Shown here piece by piece: positions 31,809 through 38,515 of a stretch of 56,680 nucleotides of DNA. Origin of the DNA: VRUE01 sp040904405 (lineage in GTDB: Bacteria; Actinomycetota; Thermoleophilia; Solirubrobacterales; 70-9); contig JBBDTK010000014.1 in the NCBI GenBank assembly GCA_040904405.1, positions 1-56,680 on the forward strand. The letters are read 5' to 3'. A program made the translations under genes and the position numbers. Numbering within the stretch: the first letter of the stretch is position 1; each line of letters begins with the position of its first letter. The notes beneath the pieces are model-generated. The model made no database searches, had not been told where the DNA came from, and saw only the letters and a program-made list of their open reading frames with translations.

Positions 31809-31975
31809 CTAGTGCCGTGTCAGGTGACGTTTGCCCGGTTCTGGCGCAGGCATCGTCGTGCCTGGCAAGGACGCAGACCCGAAGGCGTGGCAGCGCCACG
31901 TCGAGCGGTCGAGGACGCCGCCAGGCGCGGCGAGGGCAAGCCAGAGAGGGCGAACGTTGCCTGATACGGCACTAG
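31809..31975. mobile_element. 167-bp element with imperfect terminal inverted repeats
   Basis: The left end CTAGTGCCGTGTCAGG plus TGACGTTTGCCC and the right end (reverse complement) CTAGTGCCGTATCAGG plus CAACGTTCGCCC agree at 24 of 28 bases. A central hairpin GGCGTGGC-AGC-GCCACGTC lies inside. The length is close to that of the 164-bp element, but the ends differ. The stop of a truncated toxin gene is supplied by its terminal CTAG. It has no coding capacity. Confidence 0.8.
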
Positions 31976-32022
31976 ATTCTCACCGCAACACGCGCCAGGC
32001 GCGTGACCTCGATCGCCGCCAT
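31972..32022 (-). pseudogene. RelE/ParE toxin start, truncated by the 167-bp element
   Basis: An ATG at 32022, three bases after the antitoxin stop, encodes MAAIEVTRLARVAVRI and then meets TAG within the element end. EVTRLARVA resembles the first strand/helix of RelE/ParE toxins. The rest of the gene is not found on the other side of the element, so a deletion accompanied or followed the insertion. Confidence 0.6.
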
Positions 32023-32025
32023 CGA

Positions 32026-32283
32026 TCAGAGCTCGGAGAGCGGCACCGTCTCACCGCGCCGAGCCTGCTCGATCGACTCCTGCGCCCGCTCCCAGGCCCC
32101 CGGAATCCCGTCGAGGATCTCAGTGATTCGCGAGGCATCCGGATCGGCTTCGTCGAGCGCGCTTGAGAGAAGCGAGCGAGCCAGCGTCCCCTCCTGAACA
32201 TGAGTGCGCTCCGCCAGGCTCGCCAGCTTCCGCGCGTAGTCCGGTTCGAGGGTGACATTGATGCGGCGGTTCCTCTCGGCCAT
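32026..32283 (-). CDS. Ribbon-helix-helix antitoxin, now orphan
   Basis: 85 aa from an ATG at 32281-32283. NRRINVTLEPDYARKLASLAERTHV is a ribbon-helix-helix motif; the helical tail AWERAQESIEQARRGETVPLSEL matches antitoxins of RelE/ParE systems. The cognate toxin downstream survives only as about 16 codons, so the antitoxin is an orphan that might still repress its promoter. Paired GTACAC elements (32293-32298 and 32314-32319, 21 bp apart) lie just upstream. Confidence 0.82.
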   Translation of the reverse strand: MAERNRRINVTLEPDYARKLASLAERTHVQEGTLARSLLSSALDEADPDASRITEILDGIPGAWERAQESIEQARRGETVPLSEL

Positions 32284-32292
32284 GGGACCATG

Positions 32293-32319
32293 GTACACGC
32301 AAGGGCACATGGCGTACAC
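32293..32319. promoter_or_regulatory. Paired GTACAC sites before the RHH antitoxin
   Basis: GTACAC at 32293-32298 and 32314-32319, spaced by two helical turns, directly upstream of the antitoxin start. On the coding strand they read GTGTAC, the same hexamer seen at 30806-30823. This is a likely autoregulatory site. Confidence 0.5.
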
Positions 32320-32339
32320 GGCCACCGGCAGCGTCGCGC

Positions 32340-32705
32340 CTATGCGGAGACGCGCCGGCGAGCGAGGGCAGAGCGCAGCGCGAGGGCCTCGATCGCGACC
32401 TCGGCGTTCTCGGGGGTGTCCTCGATCTCCCCCCTGCGCCAGGCCTCGGCGAAGGAGTCGGGATCGGCGCCGCTCTTCGCGCGGAACGCCTCGACTCGCT
32501 CCTCCAGGGCGGTCGCCCCGTCAAGCTCCGCAGGCTCACGCTCCAGGTAGCGCTCCAACTCGCTGGAGGGGATGCGCAGCGTCTTCTTGCCGATGCGGAT
32601 CGCCTTGATCTCGCCCCGCTCGATCATCTTGTAGACGGTCGACTCGTCGAGGGAGAACTTGCGGGCGTAGTCCCGCACCCGGATGTAGTGGTCGGAAAGC
32701 TCCAT
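32340..32705 (-). CDS. Excisionase-family (HTH_17) DNA-binding protein, probable antitoxin
   Basis: 121 aa. The N-terminal HTH_17 is YIRVRDYARKFSLDESTVYK followed by MIERGEIKAIRIGKKTLRIP and ELERYLE. The C-terminal half (EERVEAFRAKSGADPDSFAEAWRRGEIEDTPENAEVAIEAL) is acidic and helical, as in antitoxins. No toxin gene follows on the same strand, only the RHH antitoxin. A 24-codon frame ends directly before its start codon. Confidence 0.85.
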   Translation of the reverse strand: MELSDHYIRVRDYARKFSLDESTVYKMIERGEIKAIRIGKKTLRIPSSELERYLEREPAELDGATALEERVEAFRAKSGADPDSFAEAWRRGEIEDTPENAEVAIEALALRSALARRRVSA

Positions 32706-32780
32706 TCACCAATGCTTCAGGGTCTTTTGAACCGGATGCTCGCTGAAAGCGATGCCGTACTGAGGTTCGGCCTTGGCCAT
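32706..32780 (-). CDS. 24-codon frame immediately before the HTH_17 gene
   Basis: ATG at 32780; it begins MAKAEPQYGIAFSEHP and its TGA is directly followed by the ATG of the HTH_17 gene. No clear ribosome site. It could be a leader peptide that couples translation, or the remnant of a larger gene. The next 150 bases (32781-32932) show nothing supportable. Confidence 0.3.
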   Translation of the reverse strand: MAKAEPQYGIAFSEHPVQKTLKHW

Positions 32781-32932
32781 AGAAGCTGATCCTTAGGCCC
32801 GTGTCGGGCACAATCGACAGCGGGAAATCGAAAACGAGCTACTTGACCCGTCGTCGGCGAGTTCGTTGTTGAGTCGAGCGCCCCCGAACGTGTCCTGATG
32901 GAGAGAGACGACCCCCGCCCCTCTTGTGACCT

Positions 32933-33148
32933 TTAAGTCGTGTGACACTCGTTAGCGCAGTAGTAGCACCCGTTTGCGTCGCTGTAGTGCTGCTTGGCCG
33001 CCGCAACCGCCTCCTGGCAGGACGGATGCCATCCAAGGTCCAAGCGATTCTCGGGATTGGGCAGACAATTTTCCTGTGAGGCCAAGTCGTGGACCTCGTG
33101 ATCACCCGAGTTCGGCTGGGCATTCTTGTTTACGCAGTAGCTCGGCAC
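32933..33148 (-). CDS. Small cysteine-rich protein of a widespread uncharacterised family
   Basis: 71 aa from a GTG at 33146-33148 with GGAGG eight bases upstream. The pattern YCVNKNAQPNSGDHEVHDLA, then ENRLDLGWHPSCQEAVAAAK and GCYYCANECHTT recalls small bacterial proteins with NKNAQ-N-GDHEVH at the start and GCYYC--ECHT at the end (recognised from memory). Five of its six cysteines and two histidines are spaced as if to bind a metal. Function unknown; it stands alone in the accessory region. Confidence 0.75.
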   Translation of the reverse strand: MPSYCVNKNAQPNSGDHEVHDLASQENCLPNPENRLDLGWHPSCQEAVAAAKQHYSDANGCYYCANECHTT

Positions 33149-33344
33149 GCGGCACCTCCGGCAAAACTAGACGATTTACTGACAAGCCTTGCATCGTATC
33201 TTGAGTCGGACGCCGCTCAGATCCCCCCTTTCCGCTCAGAGCAGGATCACGAGCAAAGCTACAGAAAGCCGGAGCCTCGCCACGCTTCACGCTATTTGGC
33301 TCTCTCGACAAGATGACGGTGATCGGGTCGGTACGATTTGCGGC

Positions 33345-33545
33345 ATGACCGCGAAGGAGAAGTTGATGCGCGAGGTGCTCGACCTCGATGAGGCGAAAGC
33401 TGCGCGTGCGCGGATCGTGGTTGTCGAGGAGCCCGAGCTTGAGTCCGAGACGGTGCCGCTGCCCGAAGGCTGGGGACGCATGGCGAATGGCGACCCGATG
33501 CCCGACGTTGCCGCCGCGGTGCGGCGCTCCCGCGAAGGTCATTGA
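33345..33545 (+). CDS. Small acidic protein, possible orphan antitoxin
   Basis: 66 aa: MTAKEKLMREVLDLDEAKAA, then RIVVVEEPELESETVPLPEGWGRMANGDPMPDVAAAVRRSREGH. The first 20 residues and the C-terminal AAAVRRSREGH helix match the layout of small antitoxins in this lineage, where a toxin would start at the stop codon. Downstream there is only a thioredoxin-like fragment, so any partner is lost. Not assigned to a family. 33149-33344 has no other gene. Confidence 0.5.
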   Translation: MTAKEKLMREVLDLDEAKAARARIVVVEEPELESETVPLPEGWGRMANGDPMPDVAAAVRRSREGH

Positions 33546-33617
33546 GCGGCGTGCTGGCGTCGGAGGCGGGGGGATCTTCTGGGGCACGACCTCGACCTTC
33601 GCCTCCCACCTTTGGCC

Positions 33618-33812
33618 CTTCGGCGGCTGGGGCGGGTCGATCGGGGACAAGCTCGCCGCGCTGCGCGGGGTGCCGGTCGTGGTCAACCAGTGGGCCTCCT
33701 GGTGTACGAGCTGCCGGGCCGAGTTCGGGTTCTTCCAGCAGCTCTCCGAACAGCTGCGCGACAGGGTGGCCTTCGCCGGCCTCGACTCCCAGGACGAAGT
33801 CGCCGCTGGCGT
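33618..33812 (+). pseudogene. TlpA/ResA-like thioredoxin fragment
   Basis: KLAALRGVPVVVNQWASWCT followed by SCRAEFGFFQQLSEQLRDRVAFAGLDSQDEVAA is the first half of a TlpA-like domain with its redox CTSC. The N-terminal membrane anchor and the second half (cis-Pro) are absent. Its right end overlaps the end of a P450 fragment on the other strand (33797-33812). Confidence 0.8.
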
Positions 33813-34115
33813 TTCCAGTCCTCGCCCTCCGCCGCGAAGACTCCGGGCCAGCCCATTTCCTCAATGACCCTCTGCTGGGTGCGCGACCGCCGGAAGCCCT
33901 CGGGTCGGTCGCGCAGGATCTCGTTGATCGCGTCCGCGTCCCCGATGCCGACGAAGGTTTCACGCCCCGACATCGGCGCGAAAGATCGGCCCGTAGCGCC
34001 GGCACCACTCTTCGGCGATCAGATGGACGCGCAACTGGCGCACCAGCTGGTGGGCGTTGCCGATCAACGGCAGCCTCGGCGGCCCCGGCAGGTCGCTGAC
34101 CGTCGCGGGCTCATC
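33797..34115 (-). pseudogene. Cytochrome P450 N-terminal fragment with frameshift
   Basis: The minus strand reads DLPGPPRLPLIGNAHQLVRQ, then HLIAEEWCRRYGPIFRADVG. After a one-base shift near 33968 it reads FVGIGDADAINEILRDRPEG, then FRRSRTQQRVIEEMGWPGVF and GEDWKRQRRL. This is the first 110 or so residues of a P450; the I-helix and heme Cys loop are missing. The 5' end has no start codon and overlaps the dehalogenase stop. Confidence 0.82.
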
Positions 34116-35061
34116 GCCCGCCTCCCGACAGGCCGTTCACGAAGCCCACGAGCTCCGGGACGATGCGCTCGTGGGCATCCTCTTGCAAGTAGTGGCCAGC
34201 GTCGTCCAGCTTCGTCACGGACGCCTCGGGGAAGGTGTCGAGCCAAAGCGAGTCGAGATATTCCGGCCGGAAGGCCGGGTCCTTCATCGCCCAGGTGATG
34301 TGAACGGGCTTGGTGCGGAAGTGCTGCTTCAGCCCTCGCTCGATCTCGGTGGTCATCGCGACCACGGGCCCGTCGCCCGTCACCGGTATCTCGCGCGGGA
34401 AGACGAGGATCGGGGTGCGCTCCGACCAGCTCCGGTGCGGCGAGCGATAGGCGCGCTTGACGGTTGGCGTCAAGCGCTCACGGTGCCTCACGCCTTCCTT
34501 GAACAGAAAGCCCCGCTTGAAGGCGTCGAGTCCCTTGACCAGCACCTCGCCGACCCCGGGCGTGCGAAAGAGGCGAAGCGGAAGCGGCAGGGGAACCTTG
34601 TCCCTGCCGGGCGGGAGCGCCTCGGGCTTCCAGCCGTGGGCGTACGTGTTGAGGATGAAGAGCCCGTCGACCCGCTCCGGATGCCGGGTCGCCCAGCGTA
34701 GCCCGATCGGGCCGCCCCAGTCCTGTGGGACGACCGTTGCGCCCCTGAGGTCGAGGGACTCCAGTAGGGCGTCGAGGCGCTCGGCGTGCCGGGGGACCCG
34801 GTAGAGGTCTACGTCGTCGGGCTTCTCCGAACGCCCAAAGCCAAGGTGGTCCGGCACGATCGCTCGGTGCCCGGCCTCGACCAGAGCCGGCACGAAGTCG
34901 CGATACAGGTAGCCCCACGTGGGGTTCCCATGCAGCAACACAACGGGACGCCCCTCCCGTGGACCCTCGTCGATGAAGTGCATTCTGCCGTCGGGCGAAT
35001 CGAACCACTTGGGCTCGTACGGCCAGGTTCCCTCAAAGGTCCAATCTATGGTCCGTGTCAC
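34111..35061 (-). CDS. Haloalkane dehalogenase-like alpha/beta hydrolase
   Basis: 316 aa. Oxyanion-hole motif HGNPTWGYLYR; nucleophile elbow VVPQDWGGPIG with Asp (not Ser) followed by the halide-binding Trp, typical of haloalkane dehalogenases; catalytic His in DDAGHYLQEDA; acid probably in the WAMKDPAF segment. These enzymes hydrolyse carbon-halogen bonds, but close relatives with Asp nucleophiles act on epoxides or are uncharacterised. It ends the 34-42 kb minus-strand block, next to a limonene-epoxide-hydrolase-like gene. Confidence 0.87.
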   Translation of the reverse strand: MTRTIDWTFEGTWPYEPKWFDSPDGRMHFIDEGPREGRPVVLLHGNPTWGYLYRDFVPALVEAGHRAIVPDHLGFGRSEKPDDVDLYRVPRHAERLDALLESLDLRGATVVPQDWGGPIGLRWATRHPERVDGLFILNTYAHGWKPEALPPGRDKVPLPLPLRLFRTPGVGEVLVKGLDAFKRGFLFKEGVRHRERLTPTVKRAYRSPHRSWSERTPILVFPREIPVTGDGPVVAMTTEIERGLKQHFRTKPVHITWAMKDPAFRPEYLDSLWLDTFPEASVTKLDDAGHYLQEDAHERIVPELVGFVNGLSGGGR

Positions 35062-35076
35062 CCATACGCCTTTCGT

Positions 35077-35199
35077 TTACAAATGGAATCGCGAATCGGC
35101 GTCACAAGCCTCCGGGGACCATGCTCCGGACCTCCCCACTAACACGACAAGCACCGCGACCAGCAGCATGGCACCCAAAATCAGAGCCCCGCTGACCAA
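35077..35199 (-). CDS. Possible 40-residue membrane peptide
   Basis: Between two genes a minus-strand frame encodes SGALILGAMLLVAVLVVLVG, a good transmembrane helix, and ends at TAA 35077-35079. A TTG at 35199 is the longest plausible start; an ATG at GAMLLV would be shorter. There is no convincing ribosome site. It may also be the membrane tail of a lost gene. Confidence 0.3.
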   Translation of the reverse strand: MVSGALILGAMLLVAVLVVLVGRSGAWSPEACDADSRFHL

Positions 35200-35227
35200 G
35201 ACGGCGCGCCCAACCCCTCGCCCCCGC

Positions 35228-35767
35228 TCATCGCTCGCCGTTTCCAGCCGGCCGCGTTATCCCCCCGTGCCAGTCGCCTGAGGGCGGCTTCGGGCGCGCC
35301 GTCGGCAGGACGATGCCGAGCAGGCCGCGAGCGGTCGCGACGAAGGTGGTCAGGTAGTCGAAGTAGTCCTGCCAGTGGACGATCTCCCCGTCGCGGACGT
35401 CGAAGCGCCCGCAGACCCAGAACTGGACGCGCATCGCGCCCCACTTGAGCGCGTCGGTGCGCTCCGTCATCACGCTGGTCCCGTCCACCGAGATCGTATG
35501 CACGTAGACGTCGAAGCCGGTGTCGATCCGTTCCAGCGCTCGAAAGACCTTGCGCACCCGCTCGCGGCCGCGCACGGCCGGTAGGCCGTTGTTCATCCAC
35601 TTCGCGTCTGGCGCGAGGAAGTCCGCTGCGCCCTCGGGGTCGGTGCGGAGCCGGTCGAGGAACCGCTCGACAACCGCGGCGGGCGCTGGGTCGGCCGCAT
35701 CAGCGGCCGTTTCCTCCCGCCGGTCGCCGCGGGAGGCCGCGCCCTCATGTGCTGCGCTACCCGCCAT
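35228..35767 (-). CDS. Limonene-1,2-epoxide hydrolase/SnoaL-like protein
   Basis: 179 aa. Residues 25-150 form the cone-like NTF2/SnoaL fold. VERFLDRLRTDPEGAADFLA, VMTERTDALKWGAMRVQFWVCGRFDV and GEIVHWQDYFD carry the R-D-D set used by limonene-epoxide hydrolases (Arg and Asp in ERTD, Asp in WQDYFD), so epoxide hydrolysis is plausible. The N- and C-terminal tails are low complexity. The start overlaps the acyl-CoA ligase stop by 11 bp, so it is co-translated with it. Confidence 0.82.
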   Translation of the reverse strand: MAGSAAHEGAASRGDRREETAADAADPAPAAVVERFLDRLRTDPEGAADFLAPDAKWMNNGLPAVRGRERVRKVFRALERIDTGFDVYVHTISVDGTSVMTERTDALKWGAMRVQFWVCGRFDVRDGEIVHWQDYFDYLTTFVATARGLLGIVLPTARPKPPSGDWHGGITRPAGNGER

Positions 35768-37463
35768 ACAGCGCCTCGATCTCCGGAGCGTACTTCTCGG
35801 CGATCGGCTTGCGCTTCAGCTTCTGGGTGGGGGTCAGCTCGTCGGAGTCCGGCAGCCAGTCGGTCGGGAGGATCGTGAAGCGCTTGACCTGCTCGACCCG
35901 GGAGAGGTGGGAGTTTGCGTCCTCGACGGCCGCGGCGACCGCTGCCTGGGCCGACTCCTCCTCCGCCAGCGCCGCCGGCGAGGAGTCGGGCAGTCCGTGC
36001 TCCTCGGCGAAGGCCGCCGCCACGTCGGGGTCGAGCACGATCAGGGCGACGTTGTAGGGGCGGCGGTCGCCGATCGCGATGCACTGGCCGATCAGCGGAT
36101 GAGACGCCTTCAGTCGCGACTCGATATTTGCCGGCGACATGTTCTTGCCGGCCGCGTTGATGATCAGCTCCTTCTTGCGGTCGACGATGCTCAGGTATCC
36201 GTCCTCGTCGAGCTCGCCGATGTCGCCGGTGTGCAGCCAGCCGTCGGCGTCGATCGTCTCCGCGGTCTTCTCGGGGTCGCTGCGGTAGCCCTTCATCACC
36301 AGGGGGCCGCGCACCATCACCTCCCCGTCCTCGGCGAGCTTTACCTCGGCGCCCTCGATCGGCGGACCGCAGGTGCCGGGCTTGATCCTGTCGGGTGGGC
36401 TGACGGTAACGATGCCGGTGAGCTCCGACATGCCCCACAGCTCACAGATCGGAATCCCCAGACCGGCGAAGTAGTGGAGCACCTCGACCGGAATCGGCGC
36501 GGCGCCCGAAGCCAGCCAGTCGTGCTGGTCGAGTCCGAGCTTGGCGCGAACGCCCGCCTTCTGCTCGTCGGCGAGCGCCTCGGGGTCGGCGATCCCCTGT
36601 GCCTCCAGCGCCGCCTTGATCTTCTCCCAGATCCTCGGCACGGAGAACCAGACAGTGGGTCGGCACTCAGGCAGGTTCGCAACGATCGTGCGGGGATCGG
36701 CTACGCACGTCATCGCAAAGCCCATGCACATCGATGACCAGTAGTGCAGATAGCGGTCGGCGACATGCGCCGCGGGCAGGTAGGAGACGACTCGACCGCC
36801 AGGGGTGGTCGGCAGCCGCGAGGTGCTTCCGGCGAGGCCGGCGATCATGTTGGCGTGCGTGAGCTGCACCCCCTTCGGCGGCCCGGTGGTGCCCGAGGTG
36901 TAGATCAGGGTCAGCACGTCGCTCGGCTCGACCGCCCTCCAGCTCGCCTCGAAGTCGAACTGCGAGCTGCCCATCTCTTCGAGTTCGGTGAGTGAGATAG
37001 TTCCCTCCTCCTCGCCGTCGACGAGCACGACGTGCTCGAGGCGCTGCGAGCGCTCGCGGGCGCCCAGGATCTGTGGCAGGAAGGCCCGCTCGGTGACGGC
37101 GACGCGGTTCTCGGCGTTGGAGAAGAGGTAGTCGATCTGCTCGGCGGCCGAGGTGTTGTAGATGGAGAAGGGGGTCGCCCCGAGGTGCAGGGCGCCGGTG
37201 TCGAGGAGGTTGAACTCGGGGCGGTTGGTCAGCATCAGCCCCACCGTGTCTCCCCGGCCGACGCCGAGGGCGTCGAGGCCGGCGACGATCCGTTCGACGC
37301 GCGCGGCGTACTCGGAGAACGTGATCGAGACAGCGTCGCCGGGCGTGCGCAACGCCACCTGGTCGGGCCGCTCCGCGGCCGTCAGCTGGAACGCCTCGCA
37401 GAGGGTCGCCGCCTCCAGCGCCCGCGGGCGCTCCGTCTTCGCTGCTGCGGTTGCAGACTCCAT
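35757..37463 (-). CDS. Long-chain acyl-CoA synthetase (FadD15-like), copy A
   Basis: 568 aa. Adenylation P-loop YTSGTTGPPKGV at 188-199; DGWLHTGDIGELDEDGYLSI near 412 and the hinge DRKKELIINAAGKNMSP; C-terminal Lys in PTQKLKRKPI. These are marks of the FadD15/long-chain AMP-binding family that makes acyl-CoA from fatty acid, ATP and CoA. A close paralogue lies at 40080-41792, with long identical stretches in protein and DNA. RBS GGGGAGG. It leads a unit with the epoxide-hydrolase-like gene. Confidence 0.93.
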   Translation of the reverse strand: MESATAAAKTERPRALEAATLCEAFQLTAAERPDQVALRTPGDAVSITFSEYAARVERIVAGLDALGVGRGDTVGLMLTNRPEFNLLDTGALHLGATPFSIYNTSAAEQIDYLFSNAENRVAVTERAFLPQILGARERSQRLEHVVLVDGEEEGTISLTELEEMGSSQFDFEASWRAVEPSDVLTLIYTSGTTGPPKGVQLTHANMIAGLAGSTSRLPTTPGGRVVSYLPAAHVADRYLHYWSSMCMGFAMTCVADPRTIVANLPECRPTVWFSVPRIWEKIKAALEAQGIADPEALADEQKAGVRAKLGLDQHDWLASGAAPIPVEVLHYFAGLGIPICELWGMSELTGIVTVSPPDRIKPGTCGPPIEGAEVKLAEDGEVMVRGPLVMKGYRSDPEKTAETIDADGWLHTGDIGELDEDGYLSIVDRKKELIINAAGKNMSPANIESRLKASHPLIGQCIAIGDRRPYNVALIVLDPDVAAAFAEEHGLPDSSPAALAEEESAQAAVAAAVEDANSHLSRVEQVKRFTILPTDWLPDSDELTPTQKLKRKPIAEKYAPEIEALYGG

Positions 37464-37580
37464 CTCGGTCGAACCTCCCCGTTCGGTATGTAATGCGTAT
37501 CACTATCAGGTTCGCGCCAGCTCCGCGAAGGTCACCCCTCGCGAAGCTCGCCGGTCGGGGAGATGTGGCTCTGCCCCGCC

Positions 37581-38192
37581 TCAGCTTTGCGAAACCGGCC
37601 TCAGCGGCTGCTTGCCCGCCCTGGCGATCTCCTCGTCGAGGACGGCGATGACGCGCTCGAAGATCGGCTGCGCCTCGGCCTCCGCGAACTGCGCCAGCCT
37701 GGCGCTGACGGCGCGCCGGAAGGGACGGAGCGGATCGCTCCCGGCGTCGCCGAGGCTGCCGGGCGGGACCGCCCAGCGGCTCTCGAACCGCAGCCCGCTG
37801 TGCTCGGCGAGCAGGTCGTAGTCGCGGTCGCAGTGCAGGACGCCGAGCCCGTGCCGGTCGGCGAGCGCGGCGATCAGGAAGTCGACCGGGGGGCGGCGGT
37901 GGAACTGGGGGGCGACCGCGGCCATCTGGGCCTGGGCCCGGTGGGCCCGCTTCCACGTCGCGGCGTCGGCGTCGAGGTAGGGGACCCCCTCGGTCAGCTC
38001 CTCGAGGGTTTCCGCCAGCTCCTCCCCGTTGCGCGCCGAGTACAGCGCCTCGATCACGAAGGGGCCGCTGGAGACGAGCCGGTCGGCGCGCAGCGCCGCC
38101 GCCCAGATCGGCGCCACCGCCGGGTCGGCCGCGCGGGCGTAGGCGGAGTTGTCGATCAGGTAGCGCCCCTCGCCGAGGGGGGGCTCAGCCAT
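37581..38192 (-). CDS. PIN-domain toxin with C-terminal extension
   Basis: 203 aa. Residues 1-135 are a PIN domain: Asp13 (YLIDNSAYA), Glu46 (FVIEALYSA), Asp101 (PPVDFLIAALAD), Asp119/121 (HCDRDYDLLA). About 65 extra residues follow (DPLRPFRRAVSARLAQFAEAEAQPIFERVIAVLDEEIARAGKQP), helical and unusual for VapC. It overlaps the upstream antitoxin-like gene by 8 bp. An earlier in-frame ATG is rejected because it lies deep in the antitoxin. Confidence 0.83.
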   Translation of the reverse strand: MAEPPLGEGRYLIDNSAYARAADPAVAPIWAAALRADRLVSSGPFVIEALYSARNGEELAETLEELTEGVPYLDADAATWKRAHRAQAQMAAVAPQFHRRPPVDFLIAALADRHGLGVLHCDRDYDLLAEHSGLRFESRWAVPPGSLGDAGSDPLRPFRRAVSARLAQFAEAEAQPIFERVIAVLDEEIARAGKQPLRPVSQS

Positions 38193-38466
38193 CGAGCTCG
38201 CGCGAGAAGCCCCGCTCACGGACCGCGGCGGCGGCGGCGGGGTCGATCGCGCCGGGCTCGGTGGTGCGGGCGATCAGCCGCTCGCGCAGCTCGCGCCGTC
38301 GCGCCGCGGCCCGCTCGCGCTCGTCCTCCAGCTCGAGCTTGCGCTCGGCGCCGAGGACGACCAGCTCGCGCAGGTCGGGCTCGCCGATCTCGGCACGCAG
38401 GAGCGTGAGCGCGTCCTCCACCGGACCGACCTCGGTGATCGTGTGTCGGGGGCGCTTGGTGGGCAT
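38185..38466 (-). CDS. Antitoxin-like partner of the PIN protein
   Basis: 93 aa from an ATG at 38464-38466: PTKRPRHTITEVGPVEDALT, then LLRAEIGEPDLRELVVLGAERKLELEDERERAAARRREL, and a C-terminal AVRERGFSRELDG tail. It is strongly helical and charged, and upstream of and overlapping a PIN toxin gene, so a VapB-like role is inferred from position. No known DNA-binding motif is obvious. A palindrome lies 14 bp before the start. Confidence 0.72.
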   Translation of the reverse strand: MPTKRPRHTITEVGPVEDALTLLRAEIGEPDLRELVVLGAERKLELEDERERAAARRRELRERLIARTTEPGAIDPAAAAAVRERGFSRELDG

Positions 38467-38479
38467 GAAAGCCAAGTGT

Positions 38480-38492
38480 AGCACCTGGTGCT
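38480..38492. promoter_or_regulatory. Operator-like palindrome before the PIN module
   Basis: AGCACCTGGTGCT, 6-bp perfect arms, 14 bp upstream of the antitoxin start codon and 24 bp after the cyclase stop. It is consistent with autoregulation of the module. Confidence 0.6.
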
Positions 38493-38515
38493 GAACCGAT
38501 CGCCGGGCTGCGGGT

